Shown here: piece by piece, positions 1 to 11,318 of the stretch
Layout: each line of letters starts with the position of its first letter
How positions within the stretch are numbered: the stretch's first letter is position 1
Assembly: GCF_000972845.2 (NCBI RefSeq)
Contig: NC_040021.1
Coordinates: 10,382,908-10,446,907, forward strand
Direction of reading: 5' to 3'
DNA length: 64,000 nt
DNA from: Larimichthys crocea
Taxonomy: Eukaryota; Chordata; Actinopteri; Sciaenidae
The notes under the pieces: model-generated
What the model saw: only the letters and a program-made list of their open reading frames with translations
What the model was told of the DNA's origin: nothing
Databases searched by the model: none
Position numbers and translations under genes: made by a program

Positions 1-1479
1 ACTGGGATATCAAGGTAGCAGATGGAATATTACTTTATTTGCTTTTACAGTATGATTCATTAGCGCCAATATTTCACGCTGAAGGCACTTAGCTGACACT
101 CCAATCAAGAGTGATTTACCAACAAACCAACAGCACAAGTTTAATTTCCAATCACCTGCAAAACACATCAGCCGGGTGAAAAAAAAACCTGAGGTGAGGT
201 GATAAATGTTCCTTACTTTATGCTTCTGTACACAATAACTTGAGTATACAGCGGTGTGTCACTTCTGCTTACGGCTTACCCTCGTGCTCAGCTCATGCTG
301 AGGACGAGCGGGTCCTGTCTGATTTAGACACAGAGGCACAGAGGCAGACTGAGCTAATTTAGGTTAAGTGCCTTCGGTAGCTCAAGGGCACAAAGCAAGC
401 AACAAGCCACCTGGGGCGAGCCTGCATCACAGCGAGGAAAGCCGACTGTGTGTGCGAGTGCCGACACACTGATACCAATGGGAAGTGGGTTAAAGCCGCA
501 CAAACTACAATGTGTGCGTATATGTTTATCTACAGTTCATCCACCACTGGAGAAAAATTGACACTATGCCGTTTGACCCATTTCCCACATTGTACCTCGC
601 TTCTAATTAGTAACAGTAGGTCATGTGGGGAGGAGGGTGCAACACCAAACCATCCAATCTAAAACCAGAAATTAAACCAATGAGCACAAATATAGGAAGT
701 GAACAAGACAATCAGCCTCGAGGTAGGGGCACAAATCAGGAGGTTGGATTTGAATTTGGATGAAAATTCTGGTGGCTGGCATTGATTACTGTTATTAATT
801 AACCAATAGATTTAAAGTGCGAGGCTGGCTCTGTTCATCAGGCCTTTAACATCGATCCAGTTTATAACTCCTCTCTGGTAGCTGAGTGTTAACTGAAATG
901 AAGTGAACTACATCCTCAACAACACACAACACTTGAATGACTTAGAAAAAGTAGCCTTGTATAGGAATTTTGTAGAATCATAGAGATTATACTAATAACA
1001 CTCGTACGAGGAAGTACATTTATTTTTCAAGCCCACATGGACTTCGCACAGAACAAACAAAGGCAATAAACAATTATAGGAGCAAAAGAACGAGTAATAA
1101 ACGTCAAACGTCATATATTATATTATCTTGGCAGACTAACCATTTCCACCTAATCATAAATTCCGATGCCACTGAGCCATTGTTTACAAGAGTGATAAAC
1201 AGTAAACAGTATATCATCATTCGGATGTAATATACTGATAGAGGTCTTGGACGCCGACAGAGCTCAGTGTCCAGATCAAAACTATAATTGTTTCATAATT
1301 GTTATCGTCAGAATTACTACACATGAATGTCACATTGTAGTAATGCAGCCATGATGCACTTGTAATCCCTGATGGGGTTAAATATGTCTCAGGACAGGCT
1401 TATGATGTGGCTCGGTATCATGTAAAAACACACACATGTGTACGCACACATCTGGCCTATCAAACAGGGATGCAAGTAA

Positions 1480-1513
1480 GTGTGTGTATGTGTGTGTGTG
1501 TGTGCGCACACAT
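1480..1513. repeat. TG/CA microsatellite
   Basis: (TG)n with one TA interruption, ending in TGCGCACACA, so the tract can fold back on itself. Confidence 0.9.
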
Positions 1514-1669
1514 GCATGTGCTAAGCCTCGCTTCTTTCATTGATAATCCTGTGTTGAGACCTCGTCTGGGAAAAAAAGCAGGACCCCCAAAATCTACCCA
1601 ACCCCTCCCCTTGCTGTCTCCTCCTCCTCCTCCCCCTTCCTTCTTTAATAAACCACCCCCTCCCTCTCC

Positions 1670-1860
1670 CCGTGCCTCAACCCAGCTAAGCAATAATGAA
1701 GGGGTGGAGGCCTTAATAGAGAGAGCAGACCTCTCTTGGATGCAGCGAGCATGCCCTCCTAATGGGCCCCGGGGGGAAACTAGACTAGCTCCCTGATCAA
1801 ATACACCCCAAATTTAAGACCGCCATTACTCCAAATTAAATTCCTTGTGACACCTCATGT
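1670..1860. promoter_or_regulatory. Candidate non-coding element
   Basis: Unique block with AAGCAATAATGAAGGGG, a GGGCCCCGGGG run near 1764, CTGATCAAA and CCAAATTAAATTCC. It follows a pyrimidine-rich tract. No exon structure. Confidence 0.2.
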
Positions 1861-3044
1861 GTCTCTTTCTGGTGTGTATACATGAATGTGTTCTGTCTGA
1901 TGGGCAATTAATCCACGGGAAAGTAATTTTATTTAGTAATTACCATAATCTGATCAGGTTTGTCTCACACACTAAAGTGTTTTTATGTGTGCTCTAATTT
2001 CTATATTGGCTAAAATGGATGATTTACGGGTGATGAACTCTAAGCAGTGAAGTGTCATTTACTGAACGAGTCCTTCTGCTTGTCTGTATTATAACGCCAC
2101 CCTGTGGTGAAAAGGAGCAACAACTACACAAGTGTAATTGTGTGATTTTCCAGTGCCATCCTGGTTAAGAAGGTTAACAACAGTCTGGGAATGTAGCTTC
2201 TTCTATAAACAAACAAAATTAGAATAAAACTGTCACGAGGCTGTTTGCCGCTGTGGTTTTTCAAACAGAGAAAATGACTGTAGCTTCCCTTTCTCTGCAA
2301 TTTCCCTCCCTTTTTTTGTCTTTAACCGTAATCCATCGACGCACGTGGAGTGGAAAGTCCTCCAAAAAGAGACGTTGCCATGGTGAGGACAACTCATTAG
2401 CAAGACAGATTTAAAGAGGCTCTTAAAATCACTTTCTCCCCCCTCTCTCCCTCACTCACTCACTTCTCTCTTCTTTTACAATCAGCCTCAATGGGGGGAA
2501 CATGAGCTTTTCAGAGGCTTGGCTTTGCTTTCTGAGGCTTAATGGAAGCTCCAGCTGATTGGGACATAAAGGAGCCTGGAGCTGAGGAGAAGGCAGGAAG
2601 AGGGACACTGGGGCTGGGGTACATGGTTGAGTAGTGAGGGGGTCTGTGGTTGATGAGAGTTAGAGAGATAAAAGATGAGACGGATTAGATGATGTCAGTA
2701 AAAGTAACAGACAGTGCACTGCAGTGGTGGCTTGTAAAGCTATGACTGGGCACAATAAACGACTTAAAATATTCTTATTTCTTTGAAATGATCAAATTTA
2801 ACCATGCATCAAAAAATGTAAACATTTATCAGTGTTTTGTTGTTGCTGATTATTTTTCAGATAGTTTACTGTAATAAATGAAAGCTACCTTTTCTTTGAG
2901 AAGTTTAGAGGTAATTTTCCTCGGTTAAATGTTCTTTTTGTGAACCATACAGTCGAAGGCAGGAATGTACCGATGCGTGCAGACAGAGAGCAGACTGGTC
3001 AGTAGGGCAAACAGGGCCAGAAACCTCAGAGGACCAGACTTGAA

Positions 3045-3245
3045 GCAGCATGAGGTGGAAAAAAGCTCCTTCTAATAGCAGCGCTCATTAAAGAAATGAG
3101 CTGTGACTGAGGTTGGCGCAGCCACCGAGTGCTTAAACGCACTTATCCTGCACTATGGGCACAATTAAATTTTTCAATTACTAACAACAAGACCAGTGTT
3201 GAACTGACTGGCGTTAAAGGAGAGGGCAAAGGCTATTGCTGGAGC
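3045..3245. promoter_or_regulatory. Candidate non-coding element
   Basis: Unique block with CGCTCATTAAAGAAATGAGC (a near-palindrome), GCACAATTAAATTTTTCAAT and GGCGTTAAAGG. Inference from complexity and ATTA-type cores. Confidence 0.2.
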
Positions 3246-3452
3246 AAACACGGGCCAGATTAAGACTTGAAATCGCATTTGTTTTCTGTCTGTTGGCATT
3301 ATGGGAGTAAAGACAAACCCGTTCATTATGGAATTGTTTTTCCACTGCAGAAGAGTTTAATTATGACTCCTTCTTTTGTACACTGGACAAATACACTGCT
3401 TTTTGTCTGTGCGCATGAAAACAGTTCTTTATCACAGAAGAATACAAGAAAG

Positions 3453-3478
3453 CACACACACACACACACACACACACC
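3453..3478. repeat. (CA)n microsatellite
   Basis: Uninterrupted, 13 units. Confidence 0.95.
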
Positions 3479-4000
3479 TCACCATCAATCATATAGTCTA
3501 AATATAGTATATAGGTTACTGATTGCATTGAACCAAAAAGGTGACACCTCACCTCAATAATTATACACACATATACCTTTATGCCTCTTACATGCTGTAC
3601 ATACTTATTTTGACTGCACAGTGTTACCTACGATCTTTTCTTCACAAGAGGAGCAACCAGGAACCAAAAAGATCCACTAGTTAAAGATCTGCACATGGCG
3701 TCTAATCAAAGAGCTTTCTTCATCTTGTTCTTCCAGAAACTGGGTGCCATACAGTGCAATACACTGACCCGACCTCCAGGAGGCTCCCTTTGTCAACAGG
3801 AAGCAGGGGTAGAAGAACGCACTGGACATACAGCCGTAAATGTTGAGTTCATTACGTTCATTGAGTTCATTGACAGAAATAAAGACACAAAGAAAGAAAC
3901 AAGAGTAAGAAACAAGAGGAAATATACCCTGAAAGAAAACAGAAGCACATTTCTTGGTATGTTATTATTAAATCCACAATTGTGTTTGACACATTTGGTC

Positions 4001-7000
4001 AATGGGAAGATAAATGTCTCTGTAGATTCAAGTGATTGTCCGGCTGTTATATCCTGATGTCATAATCAAGCCATTAAGTAAAACTCAATTGTACACACAT
4101 GGGGCTGTGGGGGGTTCCTTACACCTGATCCCTCCTGAAATTAATACTGTTCACTCTGACTCACTCTTTTCTCCTCCAGTCGCCCAAATTAAAAGCCAGC
4201 TGAGGCCAGAGGCACACTATTAATCTGACCAGATTACCCATCAAAACAATTTGTCAATCAAACCACACACACACACCAAAAAACAAAACCCTGGAAAATC
4301 CAAACACGAGCTTGAGTCCAGCTTCTAAACTAAAGGACAAAATTCCACCTGTTTTACTAAACAGCCTTTGGGTGTTTGCCATATTTTGATTACACTTGAC
4401 AAATTACATGATATATTATGGGGCATAAAGACATTTTGAACATATGGCTTATTAAAATCTTATTATATAAACTTTATTTACACAAAATGCTTCAAGCAAA
4501 ACGCATTCTGAGCTTCAAAAAAGCAGGCAAGCAGCGCTGTCAGGTATGTTTTTGTTCCTTCTCATTGTACAAAAGACATTAACAGAGAGAAATGTGTTCA
4601 TCGATCGATCGTTCCAGTGATTTTAAAACAGAAATGCTAAATATTCTGCGATTTTAGCTTCTAACGTGAGGTTTGGCTGTGAGGACAGTAAACTTAGATA
4701 GATTCAGGTTTTGGACTGCTGGTCTTAAACAGCAGCAATTTCAAATTATAGAATCTTTTATATAGAAATATTAATCATTTAAGAAGTGCCACACAATGAA
4801 AAAAGTGCCGCCAACTCCACAGCAATAAAAACTAAGCAGCAAAGGTTAAAAATAAAAGGCAAACACATAGAATCTATGGAAACCAACGAGGACAGAGCCC
4901 CACAAAACTCAATTACCTCCCAGTGTTTGTCAGTGATGACTTCATTAGTCGTTGGTCACACATGATGGAGGAGCACCTGTTTATCCAATCACTAGCCAGC
5001 CTTTACCTATTAGGCCTTTAACAAGCTGAGAGGTCTCCATCTGTTAGATACACAGCTAGCTATTACCCACTGATTATCCTTCACATCCTCCATCTCCTAA
5101 ATAAATGAATGTTTAAAGAGATATACACAAGAGGATGAAGATGGGACTGTTACAGCTTTTAAATTTGGCCGAATGTAAAAGAAAGAAGAAAAACGAGCAG
5201 ACACGCACTCATTCACACGGACACAAACAGGGTTAAAGACTTAATCGATGAAAGAGAGGAACATCGAGCGGGAGACTGAGGCAGACACAGAGTTGCTTTG
5301 AAGGAAAACAGAGCCTTAACCCATTTTACAGTTGAATGACCCAGAGCAACCCTCTGACCCCCTAATTCCCGAAAGTGTGTGAGTGTGTGTGTGTGTGTGT
5401 GAGAAATCCTCGTCTTTTCTCCATCTCATTAAGCAGTGTGTCATGCTCTCTCCTCCATTGTTCTGCCACCTCCAACTTACAATTGGAGGGAGGGGAGAGT
5501 TTCATGCACATTCAGGACTAAGGGTGTACTTGTCTTTACTCATCTATGTTTGGAGTGTGCATGAGTGTAGATGTGAGTCTTGAATGGGTGACTAACACGT
5601 CTCATTGTGTTGTTATGAATGGAGTTTCACCTCAAACTCGAAAATCCCTGAGTAAGAGAAAAAGACGAGCTGCTTTGACTGGAGGTTTTCTGCACACAGT
5701 GAGAAACATGGTTTAGAGTAACTAGACTGGTTTAAGAGAGGGGACAGAAGGAGAAGAGAAACAACCTTAAAAGCTTGTTTCTAATTTGTCTCTGGTCTCA
5801 AATCCTTTTGAGAACGAATGAATAGATAAATAGAGGCTATTTTAAACTCCTCTTTTGCAATTTACTGGAGCTTTCATCTAACATCCTACCTACAGTGCCA
5901 CGACAGCATACATTTTTTAATACAGGGTGGCTATAAAGAGAAATTAACCTGCAACTTTGACAATTGTGGCCCAACTGTCCAGGTTTGTATCGCCCTGAAG
6001 AGATAGGAACTGTAGCTATGTTTGTTGTGAATGAAACAGCAAAGTGAAGACGACGACAAAGAGCTGAGGCCAAGACCGAACCCCTCCTGAGGCCCACCAC
6101 CACAATTATATTACCCTAACTGATTTTCAGCAGTGCCTCCCCCCATAAATGCAGCCAATCCATTTCATTTGGCCTCATCTAGTTACTACGAGCTTGGCCT
6201 CCCTCAGGTGCTCTTCCTCTGGGAGCTGTTGGTCGATAGCTGAACCTGCCTTCCCACCGAGGGATTATGGAGGGGGGGGGTCCTGAACACCTGCTTCACC
6301 ACTAAACTGATATAAAATAAAATGGAAAAGCAGATGAAAAGAAAACGAGGTGAAGATTTATGTAAAGAATCAGATAGAAGACCGGAAGGTAAACTCAAGG
6401 CATGACAGAAACAAGCACATGCATACTGAAAACAAACGCACACAAAGGGACGTATTGGCCAAACTCAAAAAAAAAAAAAGTGAGCGTGTTTGAGGGTCGT
6501 CTGTTCAGCAGTGCATGAATACAGAGCGACTGGGGAGGTTGATTCATCCTACAGAGCCCAGACAATAATGTACCCATGGTGCCGACATCTTGAGCTGTCA
6601 CGGCGTGTTAGCTAAAGACGGCGTGAGGACGGGCCGCACTCGTCTGGCAGCATATTGTTACATTAATCGCACAGGAAGAAGCGATTCCATTTTAGGTAGC
6701 CATACATGCAGAAAGACATTGGAAAGTGGATGGATAGATGAAGACTTAATATGGGATAACAAGAACAACAGAAAACAAGTTACAGAAAGTTTTAATGCAA
6801 AGAAAAAGTATCTTAGCCGTGCTTTTTTCTGGTTAACTTGCTTTATATTTGGCACTCTTTAGTAGTGTTATACCACATGAGTATCCTTGTTACTAAATAA
6901 TGATCATGTGACAGATCCCTCAGCACTCTCTCATATCTCCCTGATGGCTCCTTTATGCAGTGGCAGAGGTGAAAGTGGGTCACCTCTGTAACCCAGTCAC

Positions 7001-8065
7001 CCCATCACCCCGATACCGTCAGCTCTGTTTCACTTCCCTTCAGGCCCGACCCATCACCTCCAGCTGCTAGCTATTGTGTCTTGTTCCCAGGGGTGCCCAC
7101 CCAGGGGAGTGATGATGCCCTACTGTCTCAAGAGAGAGTGAAGCATGGGCTTGAATGCGAGCATGAACCAGGGGCGTAGATTCATTGAGCGATTGCAGAG
7201 AAAGGCATGAGCGAATAAATGCGTCTGCAAACACACACGTCCAAGCACGGTAATGAAGCCATTAAATATGCATATAATGAACCAGACTTTATATCATCTC
7301 TACACAAACATGGAGATATGACAGACAATGCAAATATGTGCTACATGACAGGTCACGTATTAAAGCATTTGTGGCAATATCCATGAAAGCCTTTTTCTCT
7401 GAGGGTCGTCCAGTTCTTGCCTGGAAGACCCCCATCACCACACCAAAGGCCAGAGGTCTCCGAGGTCACAAAGCCACGATCTGCACTGATGCCACACGTG
7501 ACGCCCAGTGCGACACACATACACATACATGTAAGGATGGAGACTTGCACGCACAAGGACAGACGGCACAGATCACTCCGTTACAGGGCGATGGAAATCA
7601 CCTAATAAGAAGAGACAAAGCCCAGCTTGGGAAAAGCTTCCACTGTATGTGTCGTGACTCTCTGGAACTGTGACATACAGCATAGAATTAATTCCCACCA
7701 ATAGTTCAGGTAACTTAGCTCACTCTAAAGCAGGAGTCTGTTTCCCAGCCAAGGCAAATACCACAATCAGTACTGTAGCAAAACAGCAATGTGGTATCAT
7801 GTTAAGTCTTACTAAGAGGCTCACAGAAGCTGCTACCTGGGGAGTCCAGCTCTAAAGTAGAAGGCAAGAACCCCTATAATCATATTGTCTTTCAGCTGAA
7901 ATGAGAGGGAACAAAACAAGAGCCAAATCTTGACAACAGTCTGGAGTACAGAGGCACAATTAAGACACTAAAACAGTTAAAATCTAACAGTTCTTTGCTC
8001 CAACTCTACAACTTCAAGCTAACAAACTTCATGACAGTGACTATATCCCGTTCTCTAGTCTGTAC
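4001..8065. other. Intronic non-coding sequence just downstream of the 8 kb exon
   Basis: The content is mostly unique. It holds a TG tract at 5375-5401, a G run at 6273-6280, an A run at 6467-6479 and non-repetitive blocks at 4895-5060 and 6900-7110. No exon or transposon is recognisable. Confidence 0.6.
5375..5401. repeat. (GT)n microsatellite
   Basis: GT units with one GA interruption at 5381-5382. Confidence 0.9.
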
Positions 8066-8068
8066 CTT
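8060..8068 (-). other. Putative splice donor of the 8 kb exon
   Basis: The minus-strand junction reads AAAG|GTACAG. It matches the AG|GT core with A at +3, though +4 to +6 (CAG) is weaker than at the 24.6 kb donor. It preserves phase 1 with a leading G. Confidence 0.45.
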
Positions 8069-8378
8069 TGCCATCCTGGAAGTTTTGTGTTTTATCCGCT
8101 GAGGCTTTGGCGACTGGTCCGAGCAGTGGTTTGGGTGTCCAGAGAGAGTCCGGCCTCTGATGGACCTTGGACACCGAAAGCAGACGTTTGCGCAGGCTGC
8201 CCTCTGGCCTAGCGTGCCTGGGGCCGGGGAAGGCCTGGGACTGGAGGCTGTTCCCCATCTTCTTGGCGGGCTGGAAGGAGCACAGAGTTCGCTTCTCGCC
8301 AAGGGGGTCCTCATAGCAGGCCCTGTGCCAGCAGCTGACCACCGGCTCCGAGGAAAGGCAGTGCACGTATGTGATCAT
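8066..8378 (-). CDS. Candidate alternative first coding exon of the same minus-strand gene (104 codons, phase 1); product not recognised
   Basis: A GC-rich open frame on the minus strand begins at ATG 8378-8376, three codons after an in-frame TAG, and runs 104 codons to AAAG|GTACAG, a good donor, after which the frame meets a stop within four codons. It is higher in GC than its flanks. The product has four Cys in its first 33 residues (7, 16, 21, 33), then a basic, Pro- and Ser-rich half with SLRKRLLSVSK (61-71), and no membrane segment or signal peptide. An internal ATG (codon 41, 8258-8256) sits in a strong Kozak context (A at -3, G at +4) and begins MGNSLQSQ, so translation could start there. 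The exon ends in phase 1 with a leftover G, exactly like the NHS-type exon 16 kb upstream on the same strand, so both can join one downstream exon. I do not recognise the protein; membership of the NHS-family gene is inferred from strand, phase and order. An unrelated gene or a chance open frame is possible. Confidence 0.45.
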
Positions 8379-8384
8379 CCCCGG

Positions 8385-8760
8385 CTAAGACCTAAACCCC
8401 CCACCCTTGACAACATCCACCCTCCCCTGATCTATCCAGGACCAAAACCCCCAACTCCTCCTCCTTCTTGCACGACCCTCTCTCTCTGAACAAGCACTTT
8501 GAGGTGGTGGGATGGAGGGGTGACTGTTCAGGGTGTGTATGAGACCTCCCCCTTTGCTCCCAAACTCTCAATAGGCCTCCCCCTCTCTGGGATGATGGGA
8601 CGGAGGTTTGGAGGTTTTTGCAACCCACAGGGGACCCAATCCCCCCTCTGTCTCCTCCTCTCTCTCCTCCTCCTGTTTTTGTCCTTCCTCTCCCTTTCTC
8701 AGGGGGTCCTATTGACTTGCATTGATTTGCCTGACAAAGAAAGGCTGTGCACAGTGTTAG
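8385..8760 (-). promoter_or_regulatory. Possible promoter/5' leader upstream of the 8 kb exon
   Basis: Seen from the minus strand this stretch is purine-rich (the plus strand has long CT runs at about 8640-8700). There is no clear TATA box. On the minus strand no good pyrimidine tract lies just before the TAG at 8387-8385, which argues that the exon is a first exon and not an acceptor-flanked internal one. A weaker acceptor-like site inside the exon (TTTCCTCGGAG, ending at 8346) cannot be excluded. Promoter status is an inference from position only. Confidence 0.25.
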
Positions 8761-10092
8761 ATTACAAGATTTAACTCCAGAACAAATATTTCACAGAACT
8801 ATTGCAGCATAAGGCTATTAAAAATCCTACATGATTATCAGTTGGACGTCTGGCAGACACCCCGGCAGCTTGCAATAACAATAATTCGGACCCTAAACTG
8901 ACCACAAGAACTTTCGAAAATACTCCGAAGATGCAAAAATGAGGTTTAAAAAACAAAGGGCAGTGCCTCATTGCAAATAACTGTGGTTATAGAATGTTTT
9001 CCTTTGCTACGACCCAGAAGCATCGCCACAAGTTGTGCAAATGAAGATCCACAAAAAGTCAAGAAAGCAGCTCATGGTCAAAGATGGTGACCGCCTCATT
9101 TTGGTAAATTAGATATGAGGTTAAAAAAAATTGTGCCTCCAATGTTCAGACATGTTTGCAATGTTTAAGAGCATCCTCCGGCATTTTTCTCCACCTATCT
9201 GAGACCAAGCAACGACACTGTCCACGCAGCCTCTCCTCTCCTCTCAGCTCTACCGCCTCCCTCTTTCCTCTGCTCCTCAACGCTGCTGTTCTAATCTGTA
9301 AACCCAGATTATCCAGCCTCCAGCCCTATCCTCTGACTGTGACACACACACAGCACACAACACAGATGGACACCAGGCTGTAGATAATTAACTACAACAC
9401 CTCCAGTGCTCAGATGTGTGGAAGTTCAAGAAGACCTGGCGTGTTGTGTGTCAGCTGGTTAAATTGGATGACGCAAATTCGAGTGTAAGGAAAGCTTCAC
9501 GTGGGGTTAATATCAACCTTCTGCCTCAGGTTTATCCTCACCTGACTGCTGTTAACATGAATAGAGATCCAGATGAAAATATTCATGACCTAATTCTTTG
9601 AAGTGGAAAAAATACGGTTTCAAAGTTTCAAAGCTCTGATGAAATTAATTGGACAGATTGAGGCACAGATTGAGGTAATACCTGACACAAGATAAAAAAA
9701 AAAAAAGATGTGCAGCAAACAAAGAGATAAACACAGATGAAAAACCAAGGAGTAGAGTAGATAGAGTTGTTACTAGTGGTAAAAAAACAACAGACTAACT
9801 TGCCAGGTCAAAGAGTGTGTATGACTCTTTATCAGCTTGGCTGTCAGTCAGGACTAAAAACCGGGTACTACAGTGTTGGCCCATTAACAAATAAAAAGGT
9901 CAACCACCAGAATAAAATAATAAAAACGAGATCAAAAAGAAAAAAAAAAAATTAAAAGAAGCCAAAAACTATTTGGGAATACTGAAGCAAATGTCTCCCT
10001 CTGGTGGTGATGAACATTTTGTGCCAGTCAGTCTAAGTGTGTTTGGACTGACATCTGTATATCCTCACAAATACTTTATAAAGTATAATCCA

Positions 10093-10365
10093 AAGCTGAA
10101 ACAATTAGTCGTTTAGTTGATTGACAGAAAAATAATGAGCAACTATTGTGATAAACAAATAATAATTTTTTAAAAATGCCAACATTTATCTGGTTTCAGC
10201 GTCTCCAATGTGAGGATTTGCAGTTTTTTCTCAGTTTTCTGTCATTGTAAACTGAATATATATTTGGGTTTGGAGCTGTCAGTCAGACAAAGCAAGACAT
10301 CTGAAGACTTAACCTTAATGCTGGAAGAATAATCAACAATGAAAATAATCTCCAGTTGTGGCCCA
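10093..10365 (-). mobile_element. Miniature DNA transposon relic ('GGGCTGCAAC' family), copy 1
   Basis: The left edge reads AGCTGAAACAATTAGTCG and the right edge, reverse-complemented, GGGCCACAACTGGAGATTAT. Both are diverged from the terminal repeats GAGCTGCAAC / GGGCTGCAAC of a non-autonomous element very common in teleosts, whose ends are rich in ATTAATCGATT-type motifs. The middle keeps the typical 'AAACTGAATAT...' and 'AAGACAT...TGAAGA' pieces in reverse orientation. It has no coding capacity. The family is recalled from memory, and superfamily assignment (hAT-like) is tentative. Confidence 0.65.
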
Positions 10366-10412
10366 AGTATATTCATAAAAACCTACTGAAACTTTGGGAG
10401 AATCGGGACAGG

Positions 10413-10413
<1 letters not shown>

Positions 10414-10445
<32 letters not shown>

Positions 10446-10464
10446 TGTGTGTCCGTGTGTGTGT
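10414..10464. repeat. (TG)n microsatellite
   Basis: About 25 TG units with a few C interruptions near the 3' end. It opens the 10.4-11.3 kb simple-repeat cluster. Confidence 0.95.
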
Positions 10465-10589
10465 TGTTATCCTGCCAAAGCCTCAGCAGATAGCTAGCGG
10501 CTAAAAGAGCCATTACTGATGGTTATCATTACCACAGCATGGTGAGTCAGCCAACACACAAACTGATTACAAAACCAAAACCACTACAA

Positions 10590-10601
10590 ACACACACACA
10601 A

Positions 10602-10659
<58 letters not shown>

Positions 10660-10678
10660 ACACACATATATATATATC
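10590..10678. repeat. Long compound (CA)n(TA)n microsatellite
   Basis: About 40 CA units with minor interruptions passing into (TA)6. This is the longest simple repeat of the window and a likely length polymorphism. Confidence 0.95.
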
Positions 10679-10946
10679 AACTGTGTGGATACAGATAGTC
10701 TGGGCCAAAAGATTCTGACCCTGGCCTAAATTGCACTTAACACTGTTGTTGCCATAAAATCCATAAAGACACAGACACAGTGGGTCATACAGTTCACACA
10801 GGGAACAACATCAGGAGGTGTACAGTCATGCATAACAGCATCATAACATCATAACAGGAGGTGTTTTACTGTGACAAACATACATTATAGACATTTTACA
10901 AGAAAGAACATGTATGTTTGTGGTGGTGACAGTCGTGTGTGAATAA

Positions 10947-10966
10947 CACACACACACACACACACA
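10947..10966. repeat. (CA)n microsatellite
   Basis: Short pure CA tract inside the cluster. Confidence 0.9.
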
Positions 10967-11090
10967 GAACAAATAGGTGTGTGTGCTAGTTGGCGGTGAA
11001 TGTTCAAGTCTTGCCCAGAACCCAGCATGCATGGCGGTCAGACTCTCACAGCCCACTGCCCATGAATGAGGATTATTACTCGTAAGGAGT

Positions 11091-11092
<2 letters not shown>

Positions 11093-11132
<40 letters not shown>
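11093..11132. repeat. (TG)n microsatellite
   Basis: Twenty uninterrupted TG units. Confidence 0.95.
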
Positions 11133-11133
<1 letters not shown>

Positions 11134-11244
11134 AACAATTCTTGAACAATGCAACATCCATGCTGAGTTCAAGTTGTGACAGTGCAAGTTGTGTATGTAT
11201 CAATGCATGTGTGTTTACATGCATATAAACTGTGCCTATTAAGA

Positions 11245-11263
11245 CTGTGTGTGTGTTTGTGTT

Positions 11264-11311
<48 letters not shown>

Positions 11312-11318
11312 TGGGTGG
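11245..11318. repeat. Compound (TG)n / (TTTGTG)n microsatellite
   Basis: A short TG run, three TTTGTG units, then about 20 TG units. Confidence 0.95.

Larger units (their letters stand above)
1..4000. other. Intronic or downstream non-coding sequence
   Basis: No coding exon is visible; open frames here are short and built on repeats. It holds a TG tract at 1480-1513, a pyrimidine-rich stretch at 1585-1680, a CA tract at 3453-3478 and two non-repetitive blocks noted separately (1670-1860, 3045-3245). If the gene model is right, this is the intron leading to the common second exon, which I looked for on the minus strand (family motif PWHQQ...FLP) and did not find. Confidence 0.6.

Noticed and set aside
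8160..8489. Plus-strand open frame of 109 codons over the 8 kb exon
   Set aside because: Its second half is CT-rich low-complexity sequence and it has no fitting splice sites. The minus-strand frame has the donor and the phase match, so this is an antisense shadow.
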